Assembly: GCF_022496765.1 (NCBI RefSeq) | Contig: NZ_VANV01000020.1 | Coordinates: forward strand, 64,827 to 128,826 | DNA length: 64,000 nucleotides | Direction: 5' to 3' | Source: Acidaminobacter sp. JC074 | GTDB lineage: Bacteria > Bacillota > Clostridia > Peptostreptococcales > Acidaminobacteraceae | In this document: piece after piece, positions 9,319-18,166 of the stretch | How positions within the stretch are numbered: the first letter of the stretch is position 1 | Layout: every line of letters begins with the position of its first letter | Position numbers and translations under genes: made by a program | The notes under the pieces: generated by a model | Databases searched by the model: none | Told to the model about the DNA's origin: nothing | Seen by the model: the letters and a program-made list of their open reading frames with translations, nothing else

Positions 9319-9700
9319 AAAAGGATTTACACTTATTGAAATCATCTTTTCTATCGCCTTTATCAGTGTTGTATCAGTGGTTATGTTGTCGCTTTTAGCC
9401 ACATCATTTGAGGTCGAAAATGAGACCGATCTGATGGATATGGCCATCTTGAAGTTATCTAATGAAATAGAACAAGTAAAAGCCTTAGACCATATTGAAG
9501 AACAAGTGATTGAAAAGTACTACAGTGACTTTTGGCAAGAAACAAGTAAAGATGAGGCGGCTTACAAGCTGACCCTTAAGATACAAGAAGACACGAATTA
9601 TGAGCAAGGCTTGTATGATATAATAGTCGATATAAAAGAAAACAAAGAGGGGCAAGTACTGGTTGCCACTCGAGCCAAACATTATTGGAATAGGAAGTGA
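9311..9700 (+). CDS. Type IV prepilin-like protein
   Basis: A 129-residue protein with a canonical class III signal: NKKGFTLIEIIFSIAF, where cleavage after the glycine at residue 5 would leave an N-methylated phenylalanine and the usual Glu5. A hydrophobic helix follows (about residues 6-30), then a polar domain. It is shorter than typical major pilins and sits among other pilin-like genes, so a minor pilin or pseudopilin role is more likely. It overlaps the preceding gene by 8 bases. Confidence 0.85.
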   Translation: MNKKGFTLIEIIFSIAFISVVSVVMLSLLATSFEVENETDLMDMAILKLSNEIEQVKALDHIEEQVIEKYYSDFWQETSKDEAAYKLTLKIQEDTNYEQGLYDIIVDIKENKEGQVLVATRAKHYWNRK

Positions 9701-9704
9701 TGCC

Positions 9705-10175
9705 ATGAGCGTATTGAATAAAAAGGGTGCCACTTCAGTTCTCATCATATTGCTGATGGTGGTTTTGATGGTTTTTGGTTTGACCATCTTAACAACAACA
9801 TTATCAAACCAATCTTTATCAGAAAAAAAGCAGACTTGGCTTAGCGAGTATTACGATCTAGAGTCATATGTTGCTATAGAACTTGCATCCATAGACCAGC
9901 GTTTAACAGACCTTAAAGAAGCAAATCAAGAAGAAACACTTCTGCAGGCCTATATGGATGAGTTTGATTTAATCAAAGAAGGCGATGCTTATTACTATTA
10001 TTTCAGAGTTTCTGAAGATGCAGAGGAAAATCTAAAACATATTGATGTGACCCTTGAAATATATCTTGATAAGAATCAAATTAAAAACTATGATATAGTT
10101 GACTACAGTGAAACACAAGATTTATTTGAGTATGAAGACATTAAGTTTGGGAACCCATTTATCCCTAAAGACTAG
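9705..10175 (+). CDS. PilX-like minor pilin candidate
   Basis: A 156-residue protein starting MSVLNKKGATSVLIIL, where KKGA resembles a prepilin cleavage site without the usual Phe and Glu5. A long hydrophobic helix (about residues 9-32) and an acidic, helix-rich C-terminal domain follow. PilX/GspK-type minor pilins often lack Glu5, which fits. The ATG at 9705 lies 4 bases after the preceding stop; the longer open frame would overlap the prepilin gene. The specific role is inferred. Confidence 0.72.
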   Translation: MSVLNKKGATSVLIILLMVVLMVFGLTILTTTLSNQSLSEKKQTWLSEYYDLESYVAIELASIDQRLTDLKEANQEETLLQAYMDEFDLIKEGDAYYYYFRVSEDAEENLKHIDVTLEIYLDKNQIKNYDIVDYSETQDLFEYEDIKFGNPFIPKD

Positions 10176-10189
10176 TTAGAAGGTGTGGT

Positions 10190-11077
10190 ATGAAAAAAAT
10201 CTTTATAATATGGCTGATTATTTCATTGATGACAGTGCCTGCACTTGCCTTTGAGAATGAGCCTGTAAAAACTTCGGTCAATGACCATTATGAGCTGACT
10301 GAAAAGACCCACGTTGAAGAAGCTGACCATATGTTGTTTGTTATGAAAACAAGCTCTGTCAACTGGCTTGCCATGAATATCAAGGTTCAAGCTGTAGATG
10401 CGACGGTTATTGTCAACAAGGGTTCTACGTCATATAAAAATGTAAAAACCATTGTTGAAAAGGACCAGGAGTACATTTACAACAATGTCTCAGACATTGA
10501 GTACTTCCCACTTCAAATGGGCAGTGGCAAGTATACGGTTTCTTTATTAGGGTCTAATGACGGTAGAAGGTATAGGTCACTGACTTCTAAAGACTTTAAG
10601 GTTGAAGTTGAAGAGAATGTTGTATTTCTAAATTCTACACAGACCGTTAACTGGTCAGATGAAACAGAAGTCAGCATACTTGCTAAGGCCTTGACCTTAG
10701 ATCTAGAAACTGATCAAGAAAAGTTAGAAGCTGTCCATAAGCATATTGTTGATAATGTAAGGTACAACTATCAAAAGGCTGCTACACTGCCAAAAGGCTA
10801 TATACCAGATGCAGAAGCTACCCTAGAAGTTGGAGACGGTATCTGTTATGATTTTGCAGCACTTTTGGCTGCAATGATGAGGTCTGTAGACGTGCCAACC
10901 AAGCTTGTTAAGGGCTATTCATCCTATACACCTGTCTACCATGCATGGAATGAAGTCTTGATTGGAGACGAGTGGTGGATAGTAGATGCCAGTACAGATT
11001 CTATATATGTAGATTATAAGGTCCAGTATGTGATCAACAAGCCAATAGAAGCTTATCAAGCAAGTAAAGTATATTAA
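10190..11077 (+). CDS. Secreted transglutaminase-like protein
   Basis: A 295-residue protein with a signal peptide (about residues 1-20, ending near PALAFE) and a transglutaminase-like cysteine-protease fold. The catalytic triad is readable: Cys219 in GDGICYDF, His251 in VYHAWNEV and Asp266 in WIVDAST. It is the last gene of the pilus-like operon, 15 bases after the previous stop, so it may cross-link or process extracellular protein together with the pili. It could equally be a surface protease or amidase; the substrate is not deducible. Confidence 0.85.
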   Translation: MKKIFIIWLIISLMTVPALAFENEPVKTSVNDHYELTEKTHVEEADHMLFVMKTSSVNWLAMNIKVQAVDATVIVNKGSTSYKNVKTIVEKDQEYIYNNVSDIEYFPLQMGSGKYTVSLLGSNDGRRYRSLTSKDFKVEVEENVVFLNSTQTVNWSDETEVSILAKALTLDLETDQEKLEAVHKHIVDNVRYNYQKAATLPKGYIPDAEATLEVGDGICYDFAALLAAMMRSVDVPTKLVKGYSSYTPVYHAWNEVLIGDEWWIVDASTDSIYVDYKVQYVINKPIEAYQASKVY

Positions 11078-11103
11078 AAAATCCTAGTTAACTAGGATTT
11101 TTT
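11076..11103. terminator. Bidirectional terminator, perfect palindrome
   Basis: A 28-base perfect palindrome centred on GTTAAC with A and T runs at its ends. It serves both the pilus operon (plus) and the hydrolase gene at 11084 (minus), whose TAG stop lies inside it. Confidence 0.8.
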
Positions 11104-11890
11104 TTGTAACAAGATATTGATAGTACATATAGACCAGTGGATTGGCTCTAGGATTTTGCATGAGTCTTAAGGTGATATCATAAGCTTTCTGATACTCTTT
11201 GTTTTCTAGATGAACCCTCATTTTCTGGAATGTCTCATAATCATCATAGGTATCTCTTATGATGGTACCAAGCTCTTTCCATCGGTGATAAAACATATTG
11301 GATAGTCTTTCTTGGCCTATGGTAGACTTGTCGCCATGGGCAGGGTAGATGATTGTAGCTGGGTCATAATCTTCTAATAAGTGAATAATAGACTTTCTTA
11401 AGTCTTCTTGCTTGCCTGAAGGAAAGTCCCATTGTCCAACAGACCCCTTGAATAAGGTGTCACCAGTAAACATATGGTTTGAAAATTTATAACACACACA
11501 GCCTGGTGTATGACCAGGTGTTAAAATGACATCAATGGGCTTAGTGTTTAAAAATAACTTTGTGTTTTCATTCATTTTAATGATGTATAAGTCATCTAGA
11601 TTGAAGTCCATAGAACGGCCTTCATAGTCAAAACCGTTTTTAAAACCATCCATTAAGATAGGATACTCATCTTCATGGATATAAATAGGCACGTCATAAA
11701 CATCTAGAGCACCTATATGATCAAAATGGGCATGGGTTAAAAGTATGCCAATGACTTCAAGTTTGTTTTTTTCAACATAAGCTCTTATCTTATCTTTTTC
11801 ATAACCAGGATCAATGATGTAACACTTGCCTTGATCTTCTAGAAAAAAGCAGTTGACTGGTATATCTCCATTTAAAAGTATTGAATTCAT
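11084..11890 (-). CDS. Metallo-beta-lactamase-fold hydrolase, glyoxalase II-like
   Basis: A 268-residue protein with the metal-binding THAHFDH motif near residues 52-58, a TPGHTPGC segment, GDTLF and PAHGD, together the full glyoxalase II/MBL metal ligand set. Its extra C-terminal helical part (about residues 205-268) is not recognised. The substrate is unknown; hydroxyacylglutathione hydrolase is unlikely to be literal in a clostridium. It lies 9 bases downstream of another MBL-fold gene on the same strand, so the two form an operon. Confidence 0.83.
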   Translation of the reverse strand: MNSILLNGDIPVNCFFLEDQGKCYIIDPGYEKDKIRAYVEKNKLEVIGILLTHAHFDHIGALDVYDVPIYIHEDEYPILMDGFKNGFDYEGRSMDFNLDDLYIIKMNENTKLFLNTKPIDVILTPGHTPGCVCYKFSNHMFTGDTLFKGSVGQWDFPSGKQEDLRKSIIHLLEDYDPATIIYPAHGDKSTIGQERLSNMFYHRWKELGTIIRDTYDDYETFQKMRVHLENKEYQKAYDITLRLMQNPRANPLVYMYYQYLVTKKILVN

Positions 11891-11899
11891 ATGACCTCT

Positions 11900-12655
11900 C
11901 TAAAATTCTAATGAATCCCCTTCATTTGGGATAAGGATTCGATTCTTGTAGTTCTTGTCTTTGATAAAGTCCTTTAATAGATCTTTTGTTAAGAAGCAGT
12001 GGCTCCATGCATCCATATGAATAGCAAGTATCTTAGCATCTCCAGAATTATTTGCAAGCTGATCAATATCATTTGTAGACATGGTGATGTTCTTTCCAAA
12101 TGGTAGGACAGCAGCACCTGCAAAGGCAATCACAAGATCTGGTTTTTCAGTTTCAAGTGTCTTCTCTACTTCATCACACCAAATAGAATCACCTGTTAAA
12201 TAGGCTTTAGGCTCAGCAGATGAACTTAATACAAAACCAGTCGTTTTTCCCATCAACAAACCTTCTAAACCTTTACCATGACGACCACCTACTGTTTTGA
12301 CTTTGATGTCATCAAAAATCTGTTTAGAACCATCAATGGCTACAATATTCTTAAAGCCACTTTTACTGATTTTCTTTACATCATGAGACCTGCAAAAAAT
12401 TTTCAAGTTCTTTGGAAGCATTTTGATTGCGACATCATCGAAGTGATCAAAGTGAGTATGGGTAATAAATACACCATCTAGGGCATTCATAAAGTCTAGT
12501 TTAAATGGTAAGGGCAGTAATGGATTCTTTTCTTTGTTTCTTGCCTTAGGCATAGAAGACTTAGATCCTTTTTCAGCAAATACTGGATCGACCAGAAAAG
12601 TTTTATTGTTATACTCTAGTAAGTGACTACCGTGACGTATATGTGTAAATTTCAT
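11900..12655 (-). CDS. Metallo-beta-lactamase-fold hydrolase, UlaG-like
   Basis: A 251-residue protein starting MKFTHIRHGSHLLEYNNKTF, typical of the UlaG/L-ascorbate-6-phosphate lactonase-like branch, with THTHFDHFDD near residue 64 and later HGKG and GDSIW ligand segments. The ATG at 12655 is preceded by AAAGGAG, so the longer frame from 12685 is rejected. There is no ascorbate PTS nearby, so the true substrate is open. It is divergent from an Lrp/AsnC regulator with a 17-base inverted repeat between them. Confidence 0.82.
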   Translation of the reverse strand: MKFTHIRHGSHLLEYNNKTFLVDPVFAEKGSKSSMPKARNKEKNPLLPLPFKLDFMNALDGVFITHTHFDHFDDVAIKMLPKNLKIFCRSHDVKKISKSGFKNIVAIDGSKQIFDDIKVKTVGGRHGKGLEGLLMGKTTGFVLSSSAEPKAYLTGDSIWCDEVEKTLETEKPDLVIAFAGAAVLPFGKNITMSTNDIDQLANNSGDAKILAIHMDAWSHCFLTKDLLKDFIKDKNYKNRILIPNEGDSLEF

Positions 12656-12730
12656 TTTAAATTCTCCTTTCGCTTGTATGGTCATTATAGCAAGGAAGCA
12701 TCTTTCGCCGAGAACTTCTTTGATGGTTCT

Positions 12731-12747
12731 ACTTTCACCGTGAAAGT
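12731..12747. promoter_or_regulatory. Inverted repeat, probable operator between hydrolase and Lrp genes
   Basis: ACTTTCAC and GTGAAAGT flank one central base, giving a perfect 17-base dyad. It lies between the divergent MBL-fold operon and the Lrp/AsnC gene, where the regulator most plausibly binds. The regulator assignment is inferred. Confidence 0.5.
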
Positions 12748-12815
12748 GTTAAAATAGTAGAAAAGAAGGCTTTGTATCCAAAAGCATGAATTTTCAATGA
12801 GAAGAGGTGACTTAC

Positions 12816-13244
12816 ATGAAGAAGGTTTATATACCTGATGAAACTGATAAAAAAATTATAGACATGTTAAAAGAAAATGCCAGACTTCAATGGCGAGAAA
12901 TTGGTGAAGAAGTTCATATCAGTGGTCAGGCAGTAGGAGAGAGGGTTAAAAGACTTGTGTCTAATAAAATCATCACCGGCTTTCATGCAAGCATTGATGA
13001 TCAAGCCTTTGGCAAGAAAAGAGTGGATTTTATCACTGTGATCATGACAACTTCTGACCATTCAAAGTTTATGGAGGTGGTGAGTGGTATAGAAGAGATC
13101 AAGGAAGTTTACAGAATCAGTGGCAATGGTTGTTACATGATGAAAGTAGAAAGCAATGACCAAGAGGATCTCAATCAAATCTTAGAAAAACTCTTAGCAT
13201 TCTCCAACTATAGCATCAATTCTGTTGTGAAGCAGATGAAATAA
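12816..13244 (+). CDS. Lrp/AsnC family transcriptional regulator
   Basis: A 142-residue protein with an N-terminal winged helix-turn-helix (DKKIIDMLKENARLQWREIG, then VGERVKRL) and a C-terminal RAM/effector domain (VYRISGNGCYMMKV). The ATG at 12816 is used; an in-frame GTG at 12807 overlaps the ribosome binding region. It is divergent from two metallo-hydrolase genes and may control them and itself through the inverted repeat at 12731. The ligand, usually an amino acid in this family, cannot be read. Confidence 0.88.
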   Translation: MKKVYIPDETDKKIIDMLKENARLQWREIGEEVHISGQAVGERVKRLVSNKIITGFHASIDDQAFGKKRVDFITVIMTTSDHSKFMEVVSGIEEIKEVYRISGNGCYMMKVESNDQEDLNQILEKLLAFSNYSINSVVKQMK

Positions 13245-13245
13245 A

Positions 13246-13275
13246 AATCAACAGTTTATGACTGTTGATTTTTTA
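13246..13275. terminator. Bidirectional terminator between Lrp and GGDEF-EAL genes
   Basis: Ten-base arms AATCAACAGT/ACTGTTGATT with a TTATG loop, T run on the plus strand and A run on the left side. It contains the stop codon of the minus-strand gene. Confidence 0.78.
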
Positions 13276-15736
13276 TGCGTGCATCAAAATCTTCTAATGT
13301 TAAAGGTTTGCTGTAATAGTAGCCTTGTATGATGGTATCTAAATCATGTCTGATGATATTGATTTGATCTTCATACTCTACACCTTCTGCAATGATATGC
13401 ATGTTATAGAGTTTGGCTAGATTGGCTATAAGGTGGTATAGTTTCTTAGACTTATCACTGGTATGAATATGGTCTACAAAGGCCTTGTCTATTTTTAGAA
13501 AATCAAAAGGCAACTGGTCTAAGTAGTTGATGGAAGAGTAACCCTTACCAAAGTCGTCTAGAGCAAAGCGTATCCCGTGATTTTTTATGTCCTTCATAAT
13601 GTCTTTTGCCTGTTTGATATTAGAAAGACCGGATTCTTCTGTTATTTCTAAGGCAAACCAAGAGGTATCAATTTCCGATTTGGAAATGATGTCTAAAAGT
13701 TCCACTGTCATGCCAGGACTGTCAAAGGTATAAGTAGACATATTGACGGAGATCTTCATCTTAGGTAGACCTTGGTCTTGCCATAGCTTAATCTGTTTGC
13801 AGGCATTTTTGATCATATACATGTCTAGCTTTCTCATGAGGCCATTTCTTTCTGCCACACCGAGAAACTGGTCTGGATAGATTGGTCCTCTTTCCTTATG
13901 AACCCATCTGACCAATACTTCTGCACCAATGGTTTTTTCATGGTAAAGCTCCGTTTGAGGCTGATAGAATAACATAAAATCATTTTTTTCAAGGGCAGTC
14001 TGGATTTCTATAGCAAGTTCTTGTTCATTTAGATAATGTTTGTAAATGTCATCATCAAAGGCAGTCCATTCATTGGTGATGTTGTTTTTCTTTACAAAGT
14101 ACATAACGCTTTCTAGGTACTGAATAAGTGTGTCGAAAGAACTTGTGTACTTAGGGTACTCTACATAAGAAAGACTTAGACTGAGTTTTCTTGTCCTATA
14201 ATTACCCTCTTTCAGCGATTCAAAAGCCTCAGTAATCTTATTAAAATAGCTTTCATAATCATTGAGTGCAATACATGTAAACTGGTTGCCCGAGGTACGT
14301 CCGACAATTAATGAATCTGATATCTGGTCCAGCATATGAGCCATTTCTATAAGGATCTGATCACCTACTTCATAACCATAAAGATCGTTGATCAGCTTAA
14401 AACGTTTGATATCTATGAGCAAAAATGCCCCCTGACTAGATGGATTAAAGAGTTTCTTTAAGCCATAATTGTTCGGTAGATAAGTTAGCTGGTCATGTTT
14501 AAAAAGATAATTAAGTCTTCTTTTTTCATTTTGACTGAGTATTAGTTTCATAATAATATAAATAGCTATGATAAATAGCCCCGCCAGTATAAGCTGTACG
14601 ATAAGACTTCTTGTTTCCATAGCTTCACGCTCTTTTGGAATATCATATAAGCTGAGTCTATAAAGTCTTTCCATAGGAAGCTGAATAGTAAAGTTTTCGA
14701 GTGAATCTAATAAGTCTATTTGACCACTTATATAATAATGCTGTTTGTTTTCAGTGATATGGTTGAGGTAAAGGACTTTTGAATCTAAATGTGACTGGCT
14801 AAACAAATAGAGACTTCTTGGTATTTGGTAGTATTTACCTGTTTGATTATGGATGTCATCTAGAGTGTTTAACTGATCATCGTAATTAAAGGACTCAAGA
14901 TAGTCTGAATGATCATGGCTTGCAATAACAAGCGGCTCAGAATAGAATTCAAGACATGCTCCAAGTTTTTCATCAGAGACTAACAAGTCTATTTCACCCT
15001 CATCTAACATGGTATAAAGCTTGTCCTTTTCGCCTGTGATATAAACAATCTGACTCTTGTTGAGTTCACCATACTTATTGATAAGAGCAATGGAAAGGCC
15101 GTAGAGCCGATTGTTGTAAATATAAGAAATCGGAGGCATACTGATGATACCTACCTTGATTTCATCTTGATTAAAAGGGGCCATTTCTAAGTATTGGTCA
15201 TTGTAATCATCAATCCATTTATCTATCAAACCAGTATTCAAGTAATGTTCAAAGATCGGAATAAATTCTTTATAATCTTCTTGACTGATATACAGGCCAG
15301 GTGACTCTATACTATCGAAGCCATTGAAATAAAGACCTGAGTCAGGCAAATAGTCACCTATATACGGCATAGAGATGGCATCGATGGTGCCGTCTTCAAG
15401 TCGACTTAACAATAAGTCAAAATCATCATTTAAGATAGAAACAGATGTAGTGTCTTTTTTCTCTATTTGATAAATACCATTTTGGTAGGAAAAAAGTACA
15501 TGACCATCTAGACCCTCTACAAGTGTAAGGGATCTGTTTAGGTCATTTGCAAGTTGTTCCTGAAGAGGCTCTTTTATGATTTCAAAAAGAGGTCCTGATA
15601 GATGTAGAGTTACAGGACCTGATGAGCTTATGTCAAAGAGATCGTTAGAGTCCAATAGATTAAACAAAAGGATGGATAATCCAATAAGGATAATAAAGAT
15701 CAAGAGCCATTTCTTATTCAGAGTCAGTTGATTCAT
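13256..15736 (-). CDS. Membrane c-di-GMP phosphodiesterase: sensor, degenerate GGDEF, EAL
   Basis: An 826-residue protein with a membrane segment at about 10-27, a periplasmic-binding-protein-like sensor (most similar to the SBP_bac_3 type around residues 195-360), a second membrane segment at about 379-401, a GGDEF domain (410-570) and an EAL domain (575-826). The cyclase signature reads SGNQF near 482 in place of GGDEF, so synthesis is not expected. EVLVRW near 605 and DDFGKGYSS are kept, so c-di-GMP hydrolysis is likely. It overlaps the upstream RsgI-like gene by 23 bases, indicating coupling. Confidence 0.88.
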   Translation of the reverse strand: MNQLTLNKKWLLIFIILIGLSILLFNLLDSNDLFDISSSGPVTLHLSGPLFEIIKEPLQEQLANDLNRSLTLVEGLDGHVLFSYQNGIYQIEKKDTTSVSILNDDFDLLLSRLEDGTIDAISMPYIGDYLPDSGLYFNGFDSIESPGLYISQEDYKEFIPIFEHYLNTGLIDKWIDDYNDQYLEMAPFNQDEIKVGIISMPPISYIYNNRLYGLSIALINKYGELNKSQIVYITGEKDKLYTMLDEGEIDLLVSDEKLGACLEFYSEPLVIASHDHSDYLESFNYDDQLNTLDDIHNQTGKYYQIPRSLYLFSQSHLDSKVLYLNHITENKQHYYISGQIDLLDSLENFTIQLPMERLYRLSLYDIPKEREAMETRSLIVQLILAGLFIIAIYIIMKLILSQNEKRRLNYLFKHDQLTYLPNNYGLKKLFNPSSQGAFLLIDIKRFKLINDLYGYEVGDQILIEMAHMLDQISDSLIVGRTSGNQFTCIALNDYESYFNKITEAFESLKEGNYRTRKLSLSLSYVEYPKYTSSFDTLIQYLESVMYFVKKNNITNEWTAFDDDIYKHYLNEQELAIEIQTALEKNDFMLFYQPQTELYHEKTIGAEVLVRWVHKERGPIYPDQFLGVAERNGLMRKLDMYMIKNACKQIKLWQDQGLPKMKISVNMSTYTFDSPGMTVELLDIISKSEIDTSWFALEITEESGLSNIKQAKDIMKDIKNHGIRFALDDFGKGYSSINYLDQLPFDFLKIDKAFVDHIHTSDKSKKLYHLIANLAKLYNMHIIAEGVEYEDQINIIRHDLDTIIQGYYYSKPLTLEDFDARIKNQQS

Positions 15737-17594
15737 CGTATTTTTGCTCCAATTCTTTTAGTAGATTTCTCTCTTTATACAATTGGTTTTCGTACTGAGA
15801 CTGCTTGTTTATCAGTGCATTGTAGTCATCTTGTAAAATCTTGTAGGCTGCTTCTAATCCTGCTAACTCATTTTTAAGATTATCGATGGCAATTGAAAAA
15901 TTGTTGATGATTCTTTCAAAATCAGCAATAGATTCATTGGTTGAAGCAAGTACAGCCTCAGGTTCAGCATATTTTTCTTCTAATTCGCCAAGAGTAGTGT
16001 TTAAGTTCTTTTTGGCTTTTTTGAGATCAGAATCTATGTCGTCTTGAAGTTCATCTGCTTCATCTTTTATGGCATTGATCTCAGCTTTCTTACCTTCAAA
16101 GACTTGATAAATACTATTGTAGTGATAGATAAATTCATAATTGTATGTGCCTGCAGGTGCGCCTTCAGAAAGATAATCATTTTCCATATAAACGGTTTCT
16201 AACATGCCTTCTAAACTTGACTTTTCTTCTTTATAAGTGTTTGCTAAATCAGTGTTGTCACCAGCTTCTTGTATAAGAGCGTCCTTGTTTATGATTTCCT
16301 GTTCGATCATCTCGATGACTGTTATACGGTCATTGAGATAGGTGTCTCTTGCCTGGTCGTATTCTTCTTCATAAGTAGAATACAGTTTATCTACTTTTTC
16401 TTGGTCGTTTTTAGTGTTTTCAACCTTTTTATTGTATAAGGCATTGGCTTCATTAATCTCTGTAGTTTTTCCTTCCAAAGCTTTTTCTAAGGCTACTTTT
16501 TCATTGGAAAGTACAATGTATTCATCCTTTAACTCTGATGAACCAGCTTGTTTCTTTTCCAAGTTGACTTTGCTTTCTGCAATTTCAGTTTCTTTTTTAC
16601 TCATTTCCACTTGCTTGTTTTCAGCAGCGTTTTTAGTATTGATGAAGTTGTTATAAGTTGCATCAACTTTAAGCTTTTGATCATCGATTTGTTTAATGAG
16701 TGCATCGAGTTCTTCTTGACTTATTTGGTCTTTTTCATCCGATTCCACTGTATCGGGGGTTTGATCACTAGTTTCTTGATTAGACTCATCGTCTTCTGTC
16801 TCTATGGGATCATCGGGCTTTTCTACTTGGTCGTCTTTAGTATCAGTCACATCTTCTTCATTGGTTTCAGTATTTTCCACTGAATCAGATGAATCATCTT
16901 GAACTTTTGTTTGAGGTTTGTAAATACCTTCGACCTCCATAAAGTCATCTTCTAAGGCTTTAAGGGCATTGTTAATAAAGTCCTCATCTTCTTTAATGAT
17001 GATGTCCTTTTCTTCAAGTTTTTCTTTTATGAACTGACGACCATAAGACGCTTTGGTCTCAGTTTCATGGTAGACAAGTACAATCTTATAGTTGGATTTG
17101 TTTTTACTTAAGTAGTCATCAAGTGGGATATCATCTTTGTCATAAGAGATGATGATGGTATCTTGATCATTTAGGATATCAAGTGTTAGAGCTTTTTCTG
17201 TCATTTGATCGAGAACTGCTTGTATAGGTAAGTCTGTGTAATTTTCTGGGATGAGTGATGGATCGCCTGTTACAGTAAGTGTTTCATAATCTTTATTAAC
17301 TTCTATGACCATACTAGGATTGACATCATAGGATACGATACCGTAGACCCTGTTGTCGGAAGCCTGATTGAAGAGATAACCACCAATCAGTACAACCATA
17401 ATGAGCATGGAGACAGATGTACCAATTTGTCTATAAGAAAATTTACCAAAGCCCTTATAGATATCTCGTTTTTCGAAGCTGACCCGCTCACCAACTTTTG
17501 TATCTCGTCGCAGTTTAATGCGTTCAATGTCATTGCTTTCTGTTTTAACAATCATAAATTTCTTTTCAATTTTAGTTACAAGTCCATGTTTCAT
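15714..17594 (-). CDS. RsgI-like anti-sigma factor with long coiled-coil ectodomain
   Basis: A 626-residue protein. Residues 1-50 match the cytoplasmic RsgI N-terminal domain that holds a SigI sigma factor; a membrane helix spans about 57-74; YDVNPSMVIEVN at 89-100 is the conserved extracytoplasmic segment where RsgI proteins are reported to self-cleave at Asn-Pro. An acidic linker (about 225-290) and a very long coiled coil (about 295-620) follow instead of a carbohydrate-binding module. No sigI gene is adjacent. The overlap with the downstream GGDEF-EAL gene suggests joint expression. The sensed signal is unknown. Confidence 0.8.
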   Translation of the reverse strand: MKHGLVTKIEKKFMIVKTESNDIERIKLRRDTKVGERVSFEKRDIYKGFGKFSYRQIGTSVSMLIMVVLIGGYLFNQASDNRVYGIVSYDVNPSMVIEVNKDYETLTVTGDPSLIPENYTDLPIQAVLDQMTEKALTLDILNDQDTIIISYDKDDIPLDDYLSKNKSNYKIVLVYHETETKASYGRQFIKEKLEEKDIIIKEDEDFINNALKALEDDFMEVEGIYKPQTKVQDDSSDSVENTETNEEDVTDTKDDQVEKPDDPIETEDDESNQETSDQTPDTVESDEKDQISQEELDALIKQIDDQKLKVDATYNNFINTKNAAENKQVEMSKKETEIAESKVNLEKKQAGSSELKDEYIVLSNEKVALEKALEGKTTEINEANALYNKKVENTKNDQEKVDKLYSTYEEEYDQARDTYLNDRITVIEMIEQEIINKDALIQEAGDNTDLANTYKEEKSSLEGMLETVYMENDYLSEGAPAGTYNYEFIYHYNSIYQVFEGKKAEINAIKDEADELQDDIDSDLKKAKKNLNTTLGELEEKYAEPEAVLASTNESIADFERIINNFSIAIDNLKNELAGLEAAYKILQDDYNALINKQSQYENQLYKERNLLKELEQKYDESTDSE

Positions 17595-17707
17595 GTCATC
17601 ACTTCCTTATGTTTTATTTATTCCCCCTTTAATCTAGATAAAACAAGTAGTGATAAGTGTTTTATAAAAAAGTCTTGGGGTAGACTTAAAGGGAGGGGGG
17701 AAAATAT

Positions 17708-18166
17708 ATGAATATTGGAAAAGTACTGGGTAAATACGAGCATAAAGTAGAAAATCTATTACCAATCTTGTTAGAGATTCAAGATGACCTTCAAGATAAG
17801 TACATCACACCTGACATCGCTAGGGCTGTATCTGAGGAGATGAAGATACCTTACTCACAGATGTCAGAAGTCATTTCATTTTTTGCAGCCATCAACAAGA
17901 CACCTAAAGGCAAGTATCATATAGAGATGTGTAATTCTACAGTCTGTAAGGTCAACGAAAATTTTCTGATAGAAAACTACTTAAAGGACACTCTAGGCAT
18001 ACAGATTGGTGAAACGACGGAAGATAAGATGTTTTCACTGGATTATGCACCATGTTTTGGGGCATGTGATGTCTCACCATCTATTCGTATCAACAAAAGA
18101 GCTTACGGGAAGCTAAGTGTTGAAAAGGTCAGAAAGATCATAAATGAGTTAAGAGGTGAACAATGA
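17708..18166 (+). CDS. NuoE-like [2Fe-2S] subunit of NAD-dependent formate dehydrogenase
   Basis: A 152-residue paralogue of the protein at 1347, with the cysteine set CNSTVC and APCFGAC for a [2Fe-2S] cluster. GGGAGGGGGGAA precedes the ATG. It opens an operon with NuoF-like and formate dehydrogenase genes, overlapping the next by four bases (ATGA), and should carry electrons between flavin subunit and FdhA. The upstream 113-base region is shared with the divergent RsgI-like gene. Confidence 0.9.
   Translation: MNIGKVLGKYEHKVENLLPILLEIQDDLQDKYITPDIARAVSEEMKIPYSQMSEVISFFAAINKTPKGKYHIEMCNSTVCKVNENFLIENYLKDTLGIQIGETTEDKMFSLDYAPCFGACDVSPSIRINKRAYGKLSVEKVRKIINELRGEQ

Noticed and set aside
11084..12655. 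Ascorbate utilisation locus
   Set aside because: One hydrolase is UlaG-like, but no PTS transporter, decarboxylase or epimerase gene is present.
16414..16883. Plus-strand ORFs inside the RsgI-like gene
   Set aside because: They mirror the low-complexity coiled coil on the opposite strand, have no ribosome binding site and lie wholly inside a well-supported gene.
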